Origin: CAYUVA01 sp964448115 [NCBI: uncultured bacterium]
GTDB taxonomy: Bacteria > CAYUVA01
Reading direction: 5' to 3'
Length of the DNA: 64,000 bases
Assembly (NCBI GenBank): GCA_964448115.1
Contig: CAYUVA010000002.1
Span: 1-64,000 of the forward strand
Shown here piece after piece: positions 1 through 8,979 of the stretch; positions within the stretch are counted from its first letter, which is position 1, and each line of letters opens with the position of its first letter. The notes under the pieces are model-generated. The model saw only the letters and a program-made list of their open reading frames with translations. It had not been told where the DNA came from and made no database searches. Both the position numbers and the translations under genes were made by a program.

Positions 1-1
1 T

Positions 2-988
2 TCCTACTGGACAGGTTTATATTTTTTTCTACTGCCTGAAGAAAGATTTCGCTTGAACCGTGTTCATTTGTCTAAAAGGCCGTTGGCAAAACGCCTCGCT
101 ATTTGCCTAGGTAGAGGATGTAAATACGAGTGCCCTTCCTGCGGGGGAACGGCATCATGCCACAAGGAATATTTTAGCAGAGATAAAATTTTATATAGGA
201 TCCCTGAGAATGTAGCTAATGATGTGCAGAAGGCTCTCGATTTTGGTTTTGATACTATGGTCGCCTCCTTTGATCCCGAAGCGGATAGGCCGCAGCCTCT
301 TATACGGATCTTCGAGCACCTATCGAGCTTAGGCTTGAAGGTTCCCTGGATATTCGATTCATTCTACTTGCCTAGTGCGGAATTTCTTAAGGCTTACGCC
401 AAAGGCACCGCAAGCGGAAGCATTATATCATTATCCCCTCTGTCATTCGATCCCCAGTTACGGCGCCGGTTTGCACACAAGACCTATAGTAATCAGGAAT
501 TGCTCGATGTCATTGATCAAATACAGGATCATGGACTTAGAGTTGAAGTATTCCTTTCGCCCAATATCCATGATAGCAATGCAGAATTCAGGGAATCAGC
601 GCATGATTTCATTAACCAAATTAAGAACAAGGCAGGGCTTTATATTGTAACAGCCTCTATGGAGCTTGCTCCTGGCTCTATGATGCACAAAGATCCTGAT
701 AAGTATGGTATTTCTATAACCAGGCGAAGATTTTCAGACTTTGTTATGCAGCATAGTCCAGAGATGAAGGATACAACCGGCTTTAAACCGACTGAAAGCT
801 CTCGATATATTTATGCTATCGATGGAAGTTATATCTATCCACATCGAATCTATATAAGTTCCATTTTCTTTCGTACCCTGGCAAAGATGCCAGGATTTTG
901 GCTTCCCTTGTTGATAATTTACAAACTAATCTTTATTTTTATGAAGCTAAAACAGGCATTCCAGCGGTCTTACCATGAAAATGAATAA
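2..988 (+). CDS. Radical SAM domain protein (5' end outside window)
   Basis: The frame is open to the left edge of the window, so the true start lies upstream; the first canonical start inside is TTG at 53. Soon after it comes a Cx3Cx2C cluster (CKYECPSC), the signature that binds the 4Fe-4S cluster of radical SAM enzymes, followed by Gly-Gly. The rest reads as a partial TIM barrel, and a hydrophobic stretch near the C-terminus suggests membrane association. Several radical SAM families with this layout carry an N-terminal cobalamin-binding domain, which could lie in the missing part; that is inference. The substrate is unknown. The neighbouring membrane glycosyltransferase-like gene hints at a lipid or envelope role but proves nothing. 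Confidence 0.75.
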   Translation, partial: SYWTGLYFFLLPEERFRLNRVHLSKRPLAKRLAICLGRGCKYECPSCGGTASCHKEYFSRDKILYRIPENVANDVQKALDFGFDTMVASFDPEADRPQPLIRIFEHLSSLGLKVPWIFDSFYLPSAEFLKAYAKGTASGSIISLSPLSFDPQLRRRFAHKTYSNQELLDVIDQIQDHGLRVEVFLSPNIHDSNAEFRESAHDFINQIKNKAGLYIVTASMELAPGSMMHKDPDKYGISITRRRFSDFVMQHSPEMKDTTGFKPTESSRYIYAIDGSYIYPHRIYISSIFFRTLAKMPGFWLPLLIIYKLIFIFMKLKQAFQRSYHENE

Positions 989-1071
989 ATAATCATGTCC
1001 ATCCTCGGCAGTATTTGGAACTCCTTTAGTTATTCCTGGATTGATTTATACTAATAACTAGCCATGAACTG

Positions 1072-2817
1072 ATGTTAAAGAAGCTACACATTCCACTTTT
1101 GATATTGATTACAACTCTGGGTGGCTATCTTCGTTTCAAGGGGCTGCTTTTCGATTATCCTTACTTCTTCCATCCCGACGAGAAGACGGTTGTATCATGT
1201 GTATATTGGTGGTTGCAGGGACACCCGCTCGCTTTTACCGCATACGGGGCGCTGTGTTATAAGATACCTGGAATCATGCTTTGGGGTGTATCTTGTTTGC
1301 TCTACATCAACATCACGGAGGTTTACATATTTTGTCGCCTTTTGGCAATGTTTATTAGCGCTCTTACTATACCTCTGGTCTATATTCTGGGCAAACAATT
1401 GGCTTCACAAAATGCAGGACTCATCGCTGCCTTCTTTATGGCTACCAGCGTAATAGCCATCCAGCAAGGGCATTTCTATGTGCCGGAGAATTTGCTTTCC
1501 TTTTTTGTGGTAGTCTTTTTTATTATAGCTCATTCGCAGTTCATCCAGGGTAGCCGATTCTATGCTTTCGTCATCGGCATCATGGTCGCCATAGCTGCCA
1601 GTGTAAAGATAATCGGGTTATTGTTGATCATACCTGGCATGGTTTACATTATAAGAAAAAGCAGGAATACAACCGCCACCAAAGGTAGTAAAGATTTAAA
1701 GAAATACATAGATCATTGTATCTCATTTGCCATACTTATCTCTTCTTATATATTGATCAACCTGGAGTCATTCCTCAAGCCTGAAACATTTCTTTACAAT
1801 GACAGCCTATTGATGAACCTGCTCATGGGCAGCGGGGTGGTTAAACCCCAGTGGAGCCTTCATTTTCTCGCGGCTGATAGCTTCCTTTATCCGTTTTATA
1901 ACCTGTATTATTGGGGACTTGGTTTACCATTTGAGATACTGGCTTTCTGTGGTCTTGCATGGGCGATCTCACGCTGGAGAAAGAGCGGAAATCTTGCCAT
2001 GCTCAGCTTCTTAATTCCATATTTGTATATCTTGTGTTCCAGTTATGCAAAGTTCATACGATACATACTCCCAAGCATCCCCTTGTTATGCGTTTTTACT
2101 GGTTGTTTTATTATTGATATGTATAAGATCTTCCGAAGTAAACAAGCCAAATTATATATCTCAATCGCACTACTTGTTGTGGCATCTTTAACTTTCATGT
2201 ATGCGATCGCCTACTCCTCTATGTATAATGTAGATACTCGCATCGAAGCCATGCAATGGATCTGCAACAACATCCCCGAAGGTTCTAAAATCCTTTTAGA
2301 GTCGGACTACTTACATTACTCACCATCCATCTTTCTATTTCACCAACTTCCCGCTGCCCGAAACGAATCGGATATTATCCGGCCCTGTAAATATTATGAT
2401 CTTGATTTCATCGACTTTGTGAGCCTTTACGAGGCTTCGGCATACTCCAAGCCTCAGGCAGATGGAGTCTTATATAAAGTATGTAGTGCAATTGGGATAC
2501 AATTATCGATGGAAAAAAATATACGAGCAATTGATGTCTCAGAAATCCTAACTGAGAAGCTAAATTCAGCAGAATATTATATATTGTCTGAAAGAAATTA
2601 TGGCATCTATCGCTTGCTTCCCGAGCAGTTTCCCATTATACAAAGATTCTATGAAAGGTTGTTCAGCGATGGATTTGATGGTCGATTCGAGTTGATAAAG
2701 ACTTTTTGGCACAAGCCTGGTTTACTCAACTTTACGATAGATGATGACCCTGCCGAGTTGACCTTTCGGATATTCGATCACCCTACTATATGGGTGTTTA
2801 AAAAAAAGAACCCTTGA
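1072..2817 (+). CDS. GT-C fold membrane glycosyltransferase-like protein (GT39/ArnT type)
   Basis: This 581-residue protein has about ten hydrophobic helices and a soluble C-terminal part. After the first helix it has HPDE (residues 34-37), matching the acidic first-loop motif of GT-C enzymes that use polyprenyl-phosphate sugars (PMT, ArnT and related families). Such enzymes move a sugar from a lipid carrier to a lipid, protein or glycan on the outer face of the inner membrane. The ATG lies 83 bases after the radical SAM gene, and the next gene follows after 11 bases, so the three are probably co-transcribed. Donor and acceptor cannot be read from sequence. It is one of seven proteins of this general type in the window. 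Confidence 0.72.
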   Translation: MLKKLHIPLLILITTLGGYLRFKGLLFDYPYFFHPDEKTVVSCVYWWLQGHPLAFTAYGALCYKIPGIMLWGVSCLLYINITEVYIFCRLLAMFISALTIPLVYILGKQLASQNAGLIAAFFMATSVIAIQQGHFYVPENLLSFFVVVFFIIAHSQFIQGSRFYAFVIGIMVAIAASVKIIGLLLIIPGMVYIIRKSRNTTATKGSKDLKKYIDHCISFAILISSYILINLESFLKPETFLYNDSLLMNLLMGSGVVKPQWSLHFLAADSFLYPFYNLYYWGLGLPFEILAFCGLAWAISRWRKSGNLAMLSFLIPYLYILCSSYAKFIRYILPSIPLLCVFTGCFIIDMYKIFRSKQAKLYISIALLVVASLTFMYAIAYSSMYNVDTRIEAMQWICNNIPEGSKILLESDYLHYSPSIFLFHQLPAARNESDIIRPCKYYDLDFIDFVSLYEASAYSKPQADGVLYKVCSAIGIQLSMEKNIRAIDVSEILTEKLNSAEYYILSERNYGIYRLLPEQFPIIQRFYERLFSDGFDGRFELIKTFWHKPGLLNFTIDDDPAELTFRIFDHPTIWVFKKKNP

Positions 2818-2828
2818 AGTAATTAGAA

Positions 2829-3899
2829 ATGATTGTAAATGAAAGAAACAAGGCTGGGGGTAAACATATCCTGGCAGTCGGCTTGTTATCTGGTGGTTTG
2901 GACAGCGCGTTGGCTGCAAAGATGATGGTGGATGAAGGCGTAACCGTCATTGGTCTCCATTTCAATACCGGCTTTTGCATTAGCGAGGTGCGGCAAACGG
3001 TCAGGCGATCAAAGCATAGAGATAAGAGCTATGAAAATATGGCTCTTAAAATAGGAGACGAGCTCGGTATCCCGATCGAGCTACTTGACATATCGCGCGA
3101 GTTCTACGACATGCTTCAGGCTCCCAAGCACGGATTCGGCGCTAATGTCAATCCTTGCATCGATTGTCGCATCCTCATGCTGAAAAAAGCAAAGCAGTAT
3201 CTTAATAGCAATACGAGTAACGGCTTCCTATTCACCGGCGAGGTGGTGGGTCAAAGACCCCTGTCGCAACACAAACAAACACTTCGACTTATCGAGAAGG
3301 AAGCCGCAGTGGAGGGCATCTTGTTAAGACCACTATCCGCCAAGCTGCTGAGACCGACCAGGGCGGAACTTGAGGGCTGGATACGGCGGGAGAATATGCT
3401 CGATATCAGCGGGAGAAGTCGCAAAAGACAGATGGAACTTTCAAAACTATGGGATTTAACCGGTTTTTTAAGTCCCGGAGGGGGGTGTTGTTTCTTGACC
3501 GACCCCGGGTTCGCAAGACGCTACAAGGATTTTCGAGCGCATAATCCTACGGCTAGGTTTGACCATGATGATCTGATGTTATTGGTTACTGGCAGGTATT
3601 TACGACTCGATGAGCAAACGAGGCTGATTATCGGGAGGGAGCAAGCGGAGAACAAGGTGCTGGAGAACTATCGGGACAGGTATTGGACCGTGGAAGCGGT
3701 CGAATACAAGGGACCGATTGCACTTATCATTGGAGCGCTTGATGATGACAAGGCAAAGATCATCGCTGGGATCATTGCGCGCTATTGCCAATACAAGGGA
3801 AGTGAGCCTATTGCAATCAACTTTAGCAGTGGTAAGTCAAACTTTGTTGTATATGCTGCACCACTTGAAGACAAAATTATACATAAATGGTTAATCTAA
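2829..3899 (+). CDS. PP-loop ATPase, MnmA/ThiI-like tRNA thiolation enzyme
   Basis: The N-terminus carries the PP-loop SGGLDS (about residues 21-26), which binds ATP and adenylates the target. A CIDC pair lies near residue 113, the kind of cysteine pair used for persulfide sulfur transfer. Later motifs (FTGEVVGQRP, LLRPLSAK) match the MnmA/ThiI-related group often annotated as tRNA thiouridylase. The roughly 90 C-terminal residues resemble the small NFACT-R-like RNA-binding domain often fused to these enzymes. At 356 residues it has the right length for that fusion. Likely reaction: ATP-dependent sulfur insertion into a tRNA base. The exact base and position are unknown, and a role in another thiolation pathway is possible. 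Confidence 0.75.
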   Translation: MIVNERNKAGGKHILAVGLLSGGLDSALAAKMMVDEGVTVIGLHFNTGFCISEVRQTVRRSKHRDKSYENMALKIGDELGIPIELLDISREFYDMLQAPKHGFGANVNPCIDCRILMLKKAKQYLNSNTSNGFLFTGEVVGQRPLSQHKQTLRLIEKEAAVEGILLRPLSAKLLRPTRAELEGWIRRENMLDISGRSRKRQMELSKLWDLTGFLSPGGGCCFLTDPGFARRYKDFRAHNPTARFDHDDLMLLVTGRYLRLDEQTRLIIGREQAENKVLENYRDRYWTVEAVEYKGPIALIIGALDDDKAKIIAGIIARYCQYKGSEPIAINFSSGKSNFVVYAAPLEDKIIHKWLI

Positions 3900-3947
3900 T
3901 ATGTAGGGCAATTGCGATATATATCTGATAAAGGCAAGGTGGAAGAA

Positions 3948-4109
3948 ATGAACCAAGAATATGATGTAAACCTGAGAATAAACGATGAAAGAATACCGCT
4001 TAATCCCTATGTGAAATCGGTATTCATCAAGGTTTTATTAGCTCTGGTCAGCACGTTGAAGAAGATCCCTGAAGAGATCGCCAAGATCGAGATTACCATC
4101 AAAAGGTGA
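3948..4109 (+). CDS. Small conserved protein of unknown function (~53 aa)
   Basis: The frame is open from a TTG at 3912, but the ATG at 3948 preceded by GGAAG is the better start. The product is about 53 residues, with a core of the type RINDERIPLNPYV followed by an amphipathic helix and an acidic-basic tail ending in EIEITIKR. Short proteins of this style (a GKxIPLNxFV-type strand, a helix, then a closing strand) recur as uncharacterised proteins in bacteria and archaea, to my recollection. It sits 48 bases after the PP-loop gene. No function is assigned. Confidence 0.55.
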   Translation: MNQEYDVNLRINDERIPLNPYVKSVFIKVLLALVSTLKKIPEEIAKIEITIKR

Positions 4110-4110
4110 T

Positions 4111-4156
4111 CCTCACCCAAAGACATAAAAAAGGAGTCTCACGCAAAGACGCTAAG
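4111..4156. repeat. Dispersed repeat, two degenerate copies (antisense orientation)
   Basis: Position 4138-4156 reads CTCACGCAAAGACGCTAAG, the reverse complement of a word that recurs between genes here: CTTTGCGTCTTTGCGTGAG at 53570-53588 and CTTTGCGTCTTTGCGTG at 19621-19637. A looser copy lies just before it at 4111-4129. The rest of the 200-base gap between the small protein and the oxidoreductase shows no ORF or tRNA. Confidence 0.6.
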
Positions 4157-4309
4157 AAGAGAAAACCCAAAAGACTCAAATAAAGAAACTGATAAGTACA
4201 GGGTCATTGTGCATCAGGGCGAAATCTGATATCGATAAGAATAAGAGACTAATAATAAAGGAAAGAGTAAGGGGTTGAACGATAAAGGAGATTACAAAGG
4301 AGACCTGAG

Positions 4310-5308
4310 ATGATAAATGTTGGGGTTATCGGCTGTGGATACTGGGGACCGAACCTGATTCGCAACTTCCATAATAACCAAGGCTCAAATGTGAGCCAGA
4401 TCTGCGATCTTCGAGATAGTCGTTTGAAATTTATTAACCAGCAGTACCCATTAGCCGAGTTGACCAAGGACTATCGAGACATAACCCGCAATCCGAGCAT
4501 CGATGCTGTTGCCATCGCTACACCGGTAACCACGCACTTCGCCATAGCCGAGGATGCGCTGCTCAACGGCAAGAGCGTTCTTCTTGAGAAGCCGATGACC
4601 TACACGGTCAAAGAGGCAGAGCGCCTTATCGAGCTTGCAGAGCAAAAGGGGCTGACCCTGATGATCGATCACACCTTTGTTTACACCGGCGCGGTGCAGA
4701 AGATCAAAGAAATCGTGGATAACGGCGAGCTTGGTGAGATCTATTACTTCGACTCGGTGCGCATAAACCTTGGACTCTTTCAGCATGATATAAATGTGGT
4801 CTGGGATCTAGCGCCGCATGATTTGTCTATAATGGATTACCTATTGCAAAAAGACTTCATCGACCTTGATATAATCGCAGTGAGCCACCTTTCGGATTCG
4901 TTTGAGAACACTGCCTACTTGACGCTTTTCTTCGAGAATAACACCATCGCACATATTCATGTTAATTGGCTGGCGCCGGTCAAGATCCGCAATACCATTA
5001 TCGGAGGCAGCAAGAAGATGATCGTCTATAATGACATGGAGACCAGCGAGAAGGTGAAGATCTTCGACAGGGGAGTCGATATACAACAAGACGAGACTAG
5101 CATATACAAGATGCTCGTTCAGTATAGAGTTGGCGATATGTACGCGCCCAAGCTGAGCCAGGTTGAGGCGCTGACTGTCGAGGTGGAGCATTTTCTCGAT
5201 TGCATGATAAATAAAACTAAGCCGATAACGGATGGTTATTCGGGGTTGCGAGTTGTCCGCGCCCTGGAGACCGCGCAAAAGAAACTCGATAAGAAAAAGA
5301 AGGGATAG
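4310..5308 (+). CDS. Gfo/Idh/MocA family NAD(P)-dependent oxidoreductase
   Basis: The 332-residue protein opens with a Rossmann dinucleotide motif (VGVIGCGYWG). It has EKPMT near residue 93, the Lys of which is the usual catalytic or cofactor-contacting residue of this family, and DLAPHDLSIM near residue 165 in the substrate domain. These enzymes oxidise or epimerise sugars and nucleotide sugars; this one looks closest to the WbpB-type group that oxidises UDP-hexosamine uronic acids, but the substrate is not proven. A good ribosome site (AAAGGAG) sits about 13 bases before the ATG. The surrounding envelope-sugar genes fit a role in surface-glycan precursor synthesis. Confidence 0.85.
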   Translation: MINVGVIGCGYWGPNLIRNFHNNQGSNVSQICDLRDSRLKFINQQYPLAELTKDYRDITRNPSIDAVAIATPVTTHFAIAEDALLNGKSVLLEKPMTYTVKEAERLIELAEQKGLTLMIDHTFVYTGAVQKIKEIVDNGELGEIYYFDSVRINLGLFQHDINVVWDLAPHDLSIMDYLLQKDFIDLDIIAVSHLSDSFENTAYLTLFFENNTIAHIHVNWLAPVKIRNTIIGGSKKMIVYNDMETSEKVKIFDRGVDIQQDETSIYKMLVQYRVGDMYAPKLSQVEALTVEVEHFLDCMINKTKPITDGYSGLRVVRALETAQKKLDKKKKG

Positions 5309-5330
5309 CTATATTTATTGAGGTACTAAA

Positions 5331-5423
5331 ATGAACTACTGGACAAGGTTGAGCATTGAATATGCCAATCAAAGATCATATCTTGATGATCTATTAAAAG
5401 CATATTCTATAATAATAGAATGA
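5331..5423 (+). pseudogene. 30-codon ORF overlapping the methyltransferase start; possible restriction-gene relic
   Basis: An ATG at 5331 opens a 30-codon frame (begins MNYWTRLSIEYANQRS) whose TGA overlaps the methyltransferase ATG at 5420 in an ATGA arrangement. Such coupling is common inside restriction-modification operons. The frame is AT-rich like the gene that follows. It may be the N-terminus of a deleted partner gene, possibly a nuclease, or a short leader peptide. I do not recognise a domain, and the relic reading is inference. Confidence 0.35.
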
Positions 5424-6463
5424 ATAATAATTTGTTAATAAAATCTGATAATATCAAAGCTCTAAGATGGCTCTTAGATGATAAAAATCTCAAAGGAAAA
5501 ATAGATCTTGTATATATAGATCCACCTTTTGCAACTAATAATAACTTTATTATTTCTGATAATAGAGCTTCAACAATAAGTAGTTCAAAATCAGGCATCA
5601 TCGCATACTCTGACAAAATAATCGGAAAAGATTTTATTTCTTTTCTAAAACAAATAATTATTTTACTAAAACAATTACTCTCAGATAAAGGCTCTATTTA
5701 TGTGCACACAGATTACAAAATAGGACATTATGTAAAAATAATGATGGATGAAATAATGGGAATTGAAAATTTTAGAAATGATATTACAAGAATAAAATGT
5801 AATCCTAAAAATTTTAAAAGAATCGGCTATTGAAATATAAAGGATCTCATACTTTTTTATACGAAAACAGGTAATCCTATCTGGAATGAACCTATAGAGG
5901 ATTACACGGAAAAGGATCTGGAAAAGTTGTTTCCCAAGGTCGATAAATTCGGCAGAAGATATACCACTGTACCCATTCACGCTCCAGGAGAGACGCAAAA
6001 TGGCGAATCTTCAAAACCCTTCAAATGCATGATGCCGCCAAAAGGAAGGCACTGGAGAACCGATGTGACAACACTGGAAAAATGGGACAAGCAAGGGCTG
6101 CTGGAGTGGTCTTCAACCGGAAATCCAAGAAAAAAGATATACGCAGATGAAAGAGTAGGCAAAAGGGTGCAAGATATCTGGGAGTTTAAGGACCCTCAAT
6201 ACCCCAAATACCCTACCGAGAAAAACCAGGCGCTTTTAGACCTCATTGTAAAGACATCATCTAACGAAGATAGCATCGTTCTTGATTGTTTCTGTGGGTC
6301 CGGGAGCACATTAGTATCTGCACATTTAAGCGGAAGAAGATGGATAGGGATCGATAATTCACCCCATGCAATAGAGATCGCAAGGAAAAAACTCGCCTCA
6401 ATTAAGCTGGATACTTTTAATCCAAAGATTGAGTACGAGTTTATCGAACAAATAGACTATTGA
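5420..6463 (+). pseudogene. Beta-class DNA methyltransferase interrupted by one in-frame TGA
   Basis: Two collinear frame-2 segments (5420-5833 and from 5834 on) read as one roughly 347-codon Type II/III-like DNA methyltransferase. The catalytic motif IV, DPPF, is at residues 34-37. The AdoMet-binding motif I (DCFCGSGS) lies near the C-terminus, so the order IV...I marks the beta class of N6-adenine or N4-cytosine enzymes. A single TGA at codon 138 (5831-5833) splits RIGY and NIKDLILFY. TGA is one base from GGA, and Gly is the residue I would expect there (YGNIKD). No frameshift is needed. The first 450 bases are strikingly AT-rich, the rest is not. It could be a pseudogene, a sequencing error or, less likely, a read-through gene. 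No nuclease gene is present nearby. Confidence 0.8.
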
Positions 6464-6566
6464 ACCTTACATAGTGCCATTCCAGGCGAGGGAAGCCTGC
6501 CTTGCGCAAAGACGAAACTTTATGGCGGTTGAGTCGAGGAATCTCATTAAAATCAATACTTTATTA

Positions 6567-7526
6567 TTATTGTTCTTTATTTTCATTAACAAGCTCTTGT
6601 AATAAATAACCATACAGGTATCCCCGCGAGCAGGTAACCAGGCTTTCAGAGCCGATGGTATCCATCAGGCATCGAATGAGAATGAGTCCAGGTAACATAT
6701 AAGGCTCTCTACCTCGTGGAACCGGATAGCGGCGCAATATTTCATTGCAGGTAAGGGGAGAGATGGAATGTATCAATCTATCTATCTCTCTAATAGGGAC
6801 CTTTATGTTGTTGAACTGAGAGTCGATGTATAATGGCTGCTCTTTAAGCATCGCCACTGCCGTGGTTGCGGTTCCACCGACGATTATCAGCCCGGCTGAC
6901 ACCTTTTTAGATTCCCTGATGGGTTCTATTCCTCTCATTTTATCAAGTAGGTACGACTGCAATTCCAGCCTATGTACCTTTTTTGGAGGATCGGCAGGAA
7001 GAAACTCCTCCTTGAGCTTAACCACGCCGAGGTTGGTTGATAACCATTCTTGAGGTTCTGTAGAAGTGCCGAAGATCAGCTCTGTGCTGCCACCACCGAT
7101 ATCGGCAACCAGACAAGAACCTTCAAGGTCGAGCGAGTGCCGGGCAGCCTGGTATGAAAGAGTTGCCTCCTGCTCTGGCTCAATTACCTGTATGCAGATC
7201 TTCAGTTCCTTTCGAGCGAGATCCAGGAATTGCTGGCTATTTTTCGCCTCCCGCAGGGCACTTGTGCCCAGAAAGTATCTTCGGTTGACCTTGTATTTAT
7301 CGAGTTTTTGCACAAATTCATGCAGGGCGTCGAGGCTTTTTTGCATAGCTTGGGGTGTGATTTTCCTATCATGTGAGCAACCTTGGCTTAAGCCGGTTAT
7401 TATTAAAGCCTCATACGCAATACTTATATAACCACACTCATCTCGCCCTAGGATCATGAGGCGGAATGAATTAGAGCCTAGATCCACGCCCCCCACCAGG
7501 AGCTTATCATTATCAATGTGTTGCAT
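6567..7526 (-). CDS. Ppx/GppA family phosphatase (exopolyphosphatase-like)
   Basis: The protein has the ASKHA phosphate-binding segments of this family: GVDLGSNSFR near the N-terminus and DIGGGSTEL near residue 145. Between them lies a TSALREA motif. At about 319 residues it is the short two-domain form, lacking the C-terminal HD-like extension of E. coli Ppx. Family members hydrolyse polyphosphate or convert pppGpp to ppGpp; which applies here cannot be told. I prefer the ATG at 7526 over the TTG at 7532, because the latter lies in the T-run of an upstream terminator. There is no clear ribosome site. Confidence 0.88.
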   Translation of the reverse strand: MQHIDNDKLLVGGVDLGSNSFRLMILGRDECGYISIAYEALIITGLSQGCSHDRKITPQAMQKSLDALHEFVQKLDKYKVNRRYFLGTSALREAKNSQQFLDLARKELKICIQVIEPEQEATLSYQAARHSLDLEGSCLVADIGGGSTELIFGTSTEPQEWLSTNLGVVKLKEEFLPADPPKKVHRLELQSYLLDKMRGIEPIRESKKVSAGLIIVGGTATTAVAMLKEQPLYIDSQFNNIKVPIREIDRLIHSISPLTCNEILRRYPVPRGREPYMLPGLILIRCLMDTIGSESLVTCSRGYLYGYLLQELVNENKEQ

Positions 7527-7530
7527 AAGC

Positions 7531-7559
7531 AAAAAAAACGGAGCTTAATAAAGCTCCGT
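7531..7559 (-). terminator. Intrinsic terminator (minus strand)
   Basis: On the minus strand ACGGAGCTT pairs with AAGCTCCGT (9 bp stem, 4-base loop) and is followed at once by a run of eight T. This is a textbook Rho-independent terminator for the lipoprotein gene at 7598-8029. It ends only a few bases before the ppx-like start at 7526. Confidence 0.85.
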
Positions 7560-7597
7560 CATATTATCAGTGCATCTGCTATTAACCGTTAATCTAC

Positions 7598-8029
7598 TTA
7601 GTAAGTAGCATTGTAGTTGAAGTCTGCGGTCCAGGTTCCAGAGTTATTGCCCTGCAGATACCAATTCCCCTCCATATAGAGTGGACTTTCGCTTATAGTC
7701 CCTTCTATTCGCCAATAGCCAGCGAATACAGAGCGAGCGCGCAATTTGTTGCCATCAACAACTCCCTCAAATACGCCTGGATTGCGGGCAGTGTCCCTTA
7801 GATAGACGATGCAAGAGCCTTCCTCTTGCTCGGCATTGAGGATCATGTCTCTGTCTATTGGGGGAGAGAAGTGAAAGATCCATTGCCCGTTGATGGCGTT
7901 TATACAACTTGCCGGTTCATCCCAAGGGTCAGTTTCGTCTTCCTCGCAAGCGATGAAATATAAGCCCGAAAACAGGATCAGCACTAGGAACGGCACCATA
8001 TATAAAGGATATCCCTTCAGGTTTTTCAA
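7598..8029 (-). CDS. Putative lipoprotein of unknown function
   Basis: I place the start at a TTG (8029), because a strong ribosome site (AAGGAGGGG) precedes it by about 5 bases. Upstream ATGs at 8059 and 8053 have no such site. This gives about 143 residues with a compact signal peptide and a Cys after FIA near residue 23, consistent with an imperfect lipobox and signal peptidase II processing. The mature part is short, rich in Trp, Gly and Asp, and looks like a small beta-sandwich or barrel (alternating strands such as GVFEGVVDGNKLRARS and YMEGNWYLQG). No domain family is recognised. It has its own terminator downstream. Confidence 0.7.
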   Translation of the reverse strand: MKNLKGYPLYMVPFLVLILFSGLYFIACEEDETDPWDEPASCINAINGQWIFHFSPPIDRDMILNAEQEEGSCIVYLRDTARNPGVFEGVVDGNKLRARSVFAGYWRIEGTISESPLYMEGNWYLQGNNSGTWTADFNYNATY

Positions 8030-8135
8030 TTTCCCCTCCTTGATATTTTTCATTTTCATGGCAAATAAACGATAACAAGACAAACTGCCTATGTCAAGGC
8101 TTAAAAACCTTGTCCATTCCCTCAAATCGAGAACC

Positions 8136-8903
8136 CTATTCTAGCTCTTCTTCCCCTTGTTCGTCAAGGTCATCCAAGTTCTTGGAGCTGTTGATGAATT
8201 CCGGATCAACATAAAGTATCCTGTGACAGTTCCAGCATTGGATGATCTGTTCCCCTTTAAGTAGTGCAGCCCAATCTTGCAGCCGTAATTCCAGGTGGCA
8301 TCCCATGCAGATTCCATCCACAGCCTTAGAGACCGCGATTCCATCCTGTCTTCTTGAGATCGTATTATAGATGTCGATGAGCGATCTATCCACCTGTTTT
8401 TCAAGCTCGGATCTTTGTTTTGCCAAGGTTTCAATCTTGCTTTGGATCTGTTGTTGTTCCTTTTGTTTCTCTGCGTTTAGATGTTCGAATTCTTTAATTG
8501 CCTGGGAGATCTGTTTCTCTTTTTCAGTCAATTCTAGTTTCTTTAACTCGTTGTGCTCCATGATAGCGATGATCTCGTCCTCTATGGATTTATTTTTTTC
8601 CTTTAGGAACTCGATCTCCTCGCGCAGTGCAAAGTACTCCTTGTTGGTCTTCACCTGGTACAGTTGCTGTTGGTATTTAATTACCTTCTGCTCATTGTCT
8701 TCCACCTGATGCTCTTTGTCTTTGCGATCTTTTTCCGCCTTGACAAGGTTTTCCTTTTCCTTTTGGAGACGGTCTTTGAGTCTTTGGATCTCTTGCTCTT
8801 TTTGGCTAACTACTTTGGGGATCTTATCTTTCTCTAGGTCAAGGGATTTGAGTTTTGTATCGATTTCTTGGAGGGTTATCAACTTTTTAAGTTGCTGGTT
8901 CAA
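8136..8903 (-). CDS. Coiled-coil protein with C-terminal C4 zinc ribbon (COG1579 type)
   Basis: Residues about 1-175 form a long, charge-rich heptad coiled coil (runs of E, K, Q and L). The C-terminal part has CMGCH near residue 198 and CWNCH near 222, a four-cysteine zinc ribbon of the zf-RING_7 type. This pairing is the hallmark of COG1579 proteins, conserved but of uncertain function, proposed to bind nucleic acid or act in cell-surface processes. At 255 residues it is the usual length. The ATG at 8903 follows the tRNA at 8980-9054 with a 76-base gap on the same strand, so read-through from the tRNA promoter is possible. Confidence 0.85.
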   Translation of the reverse strand: MNQQLKKLITLQEIDTKLKSLDLEKDKIPKVVSQKEQEIQRLKDRLQKEKENLVKAEKDRKDKEHQVEDNEQKVIKYQQQLYQVKTNKEYFALREEIEFLKEKNKSIEDEIIAIMEHNELKKLELTEKEKQISQAIKEFEHLNAEKQKEQQQIQSKIETLAKQRSELEKQVDRSLIDIYNTISRRQDGIAVSKAVDGICMGCHLELRLQDWAALLKGEQIIQCWNCHRILYVDPEFINSSKNLDDLDEQGEEELE

Positions 8904-8979
8904 TCTCTCCTTCTTGTTTTTATTACTTTCATATCTTCAAAGAAATCCCTTTTTGGAGTTCCATCTATTTGGTACCCCA

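Noticed and set aside
5831-5833. UGA recoded as glycine (SR1/Gracilibacteria code)
   Set aside because: TGA ends the methyltransferase and several intact neighbours, so code 25 does not apply to this genome.
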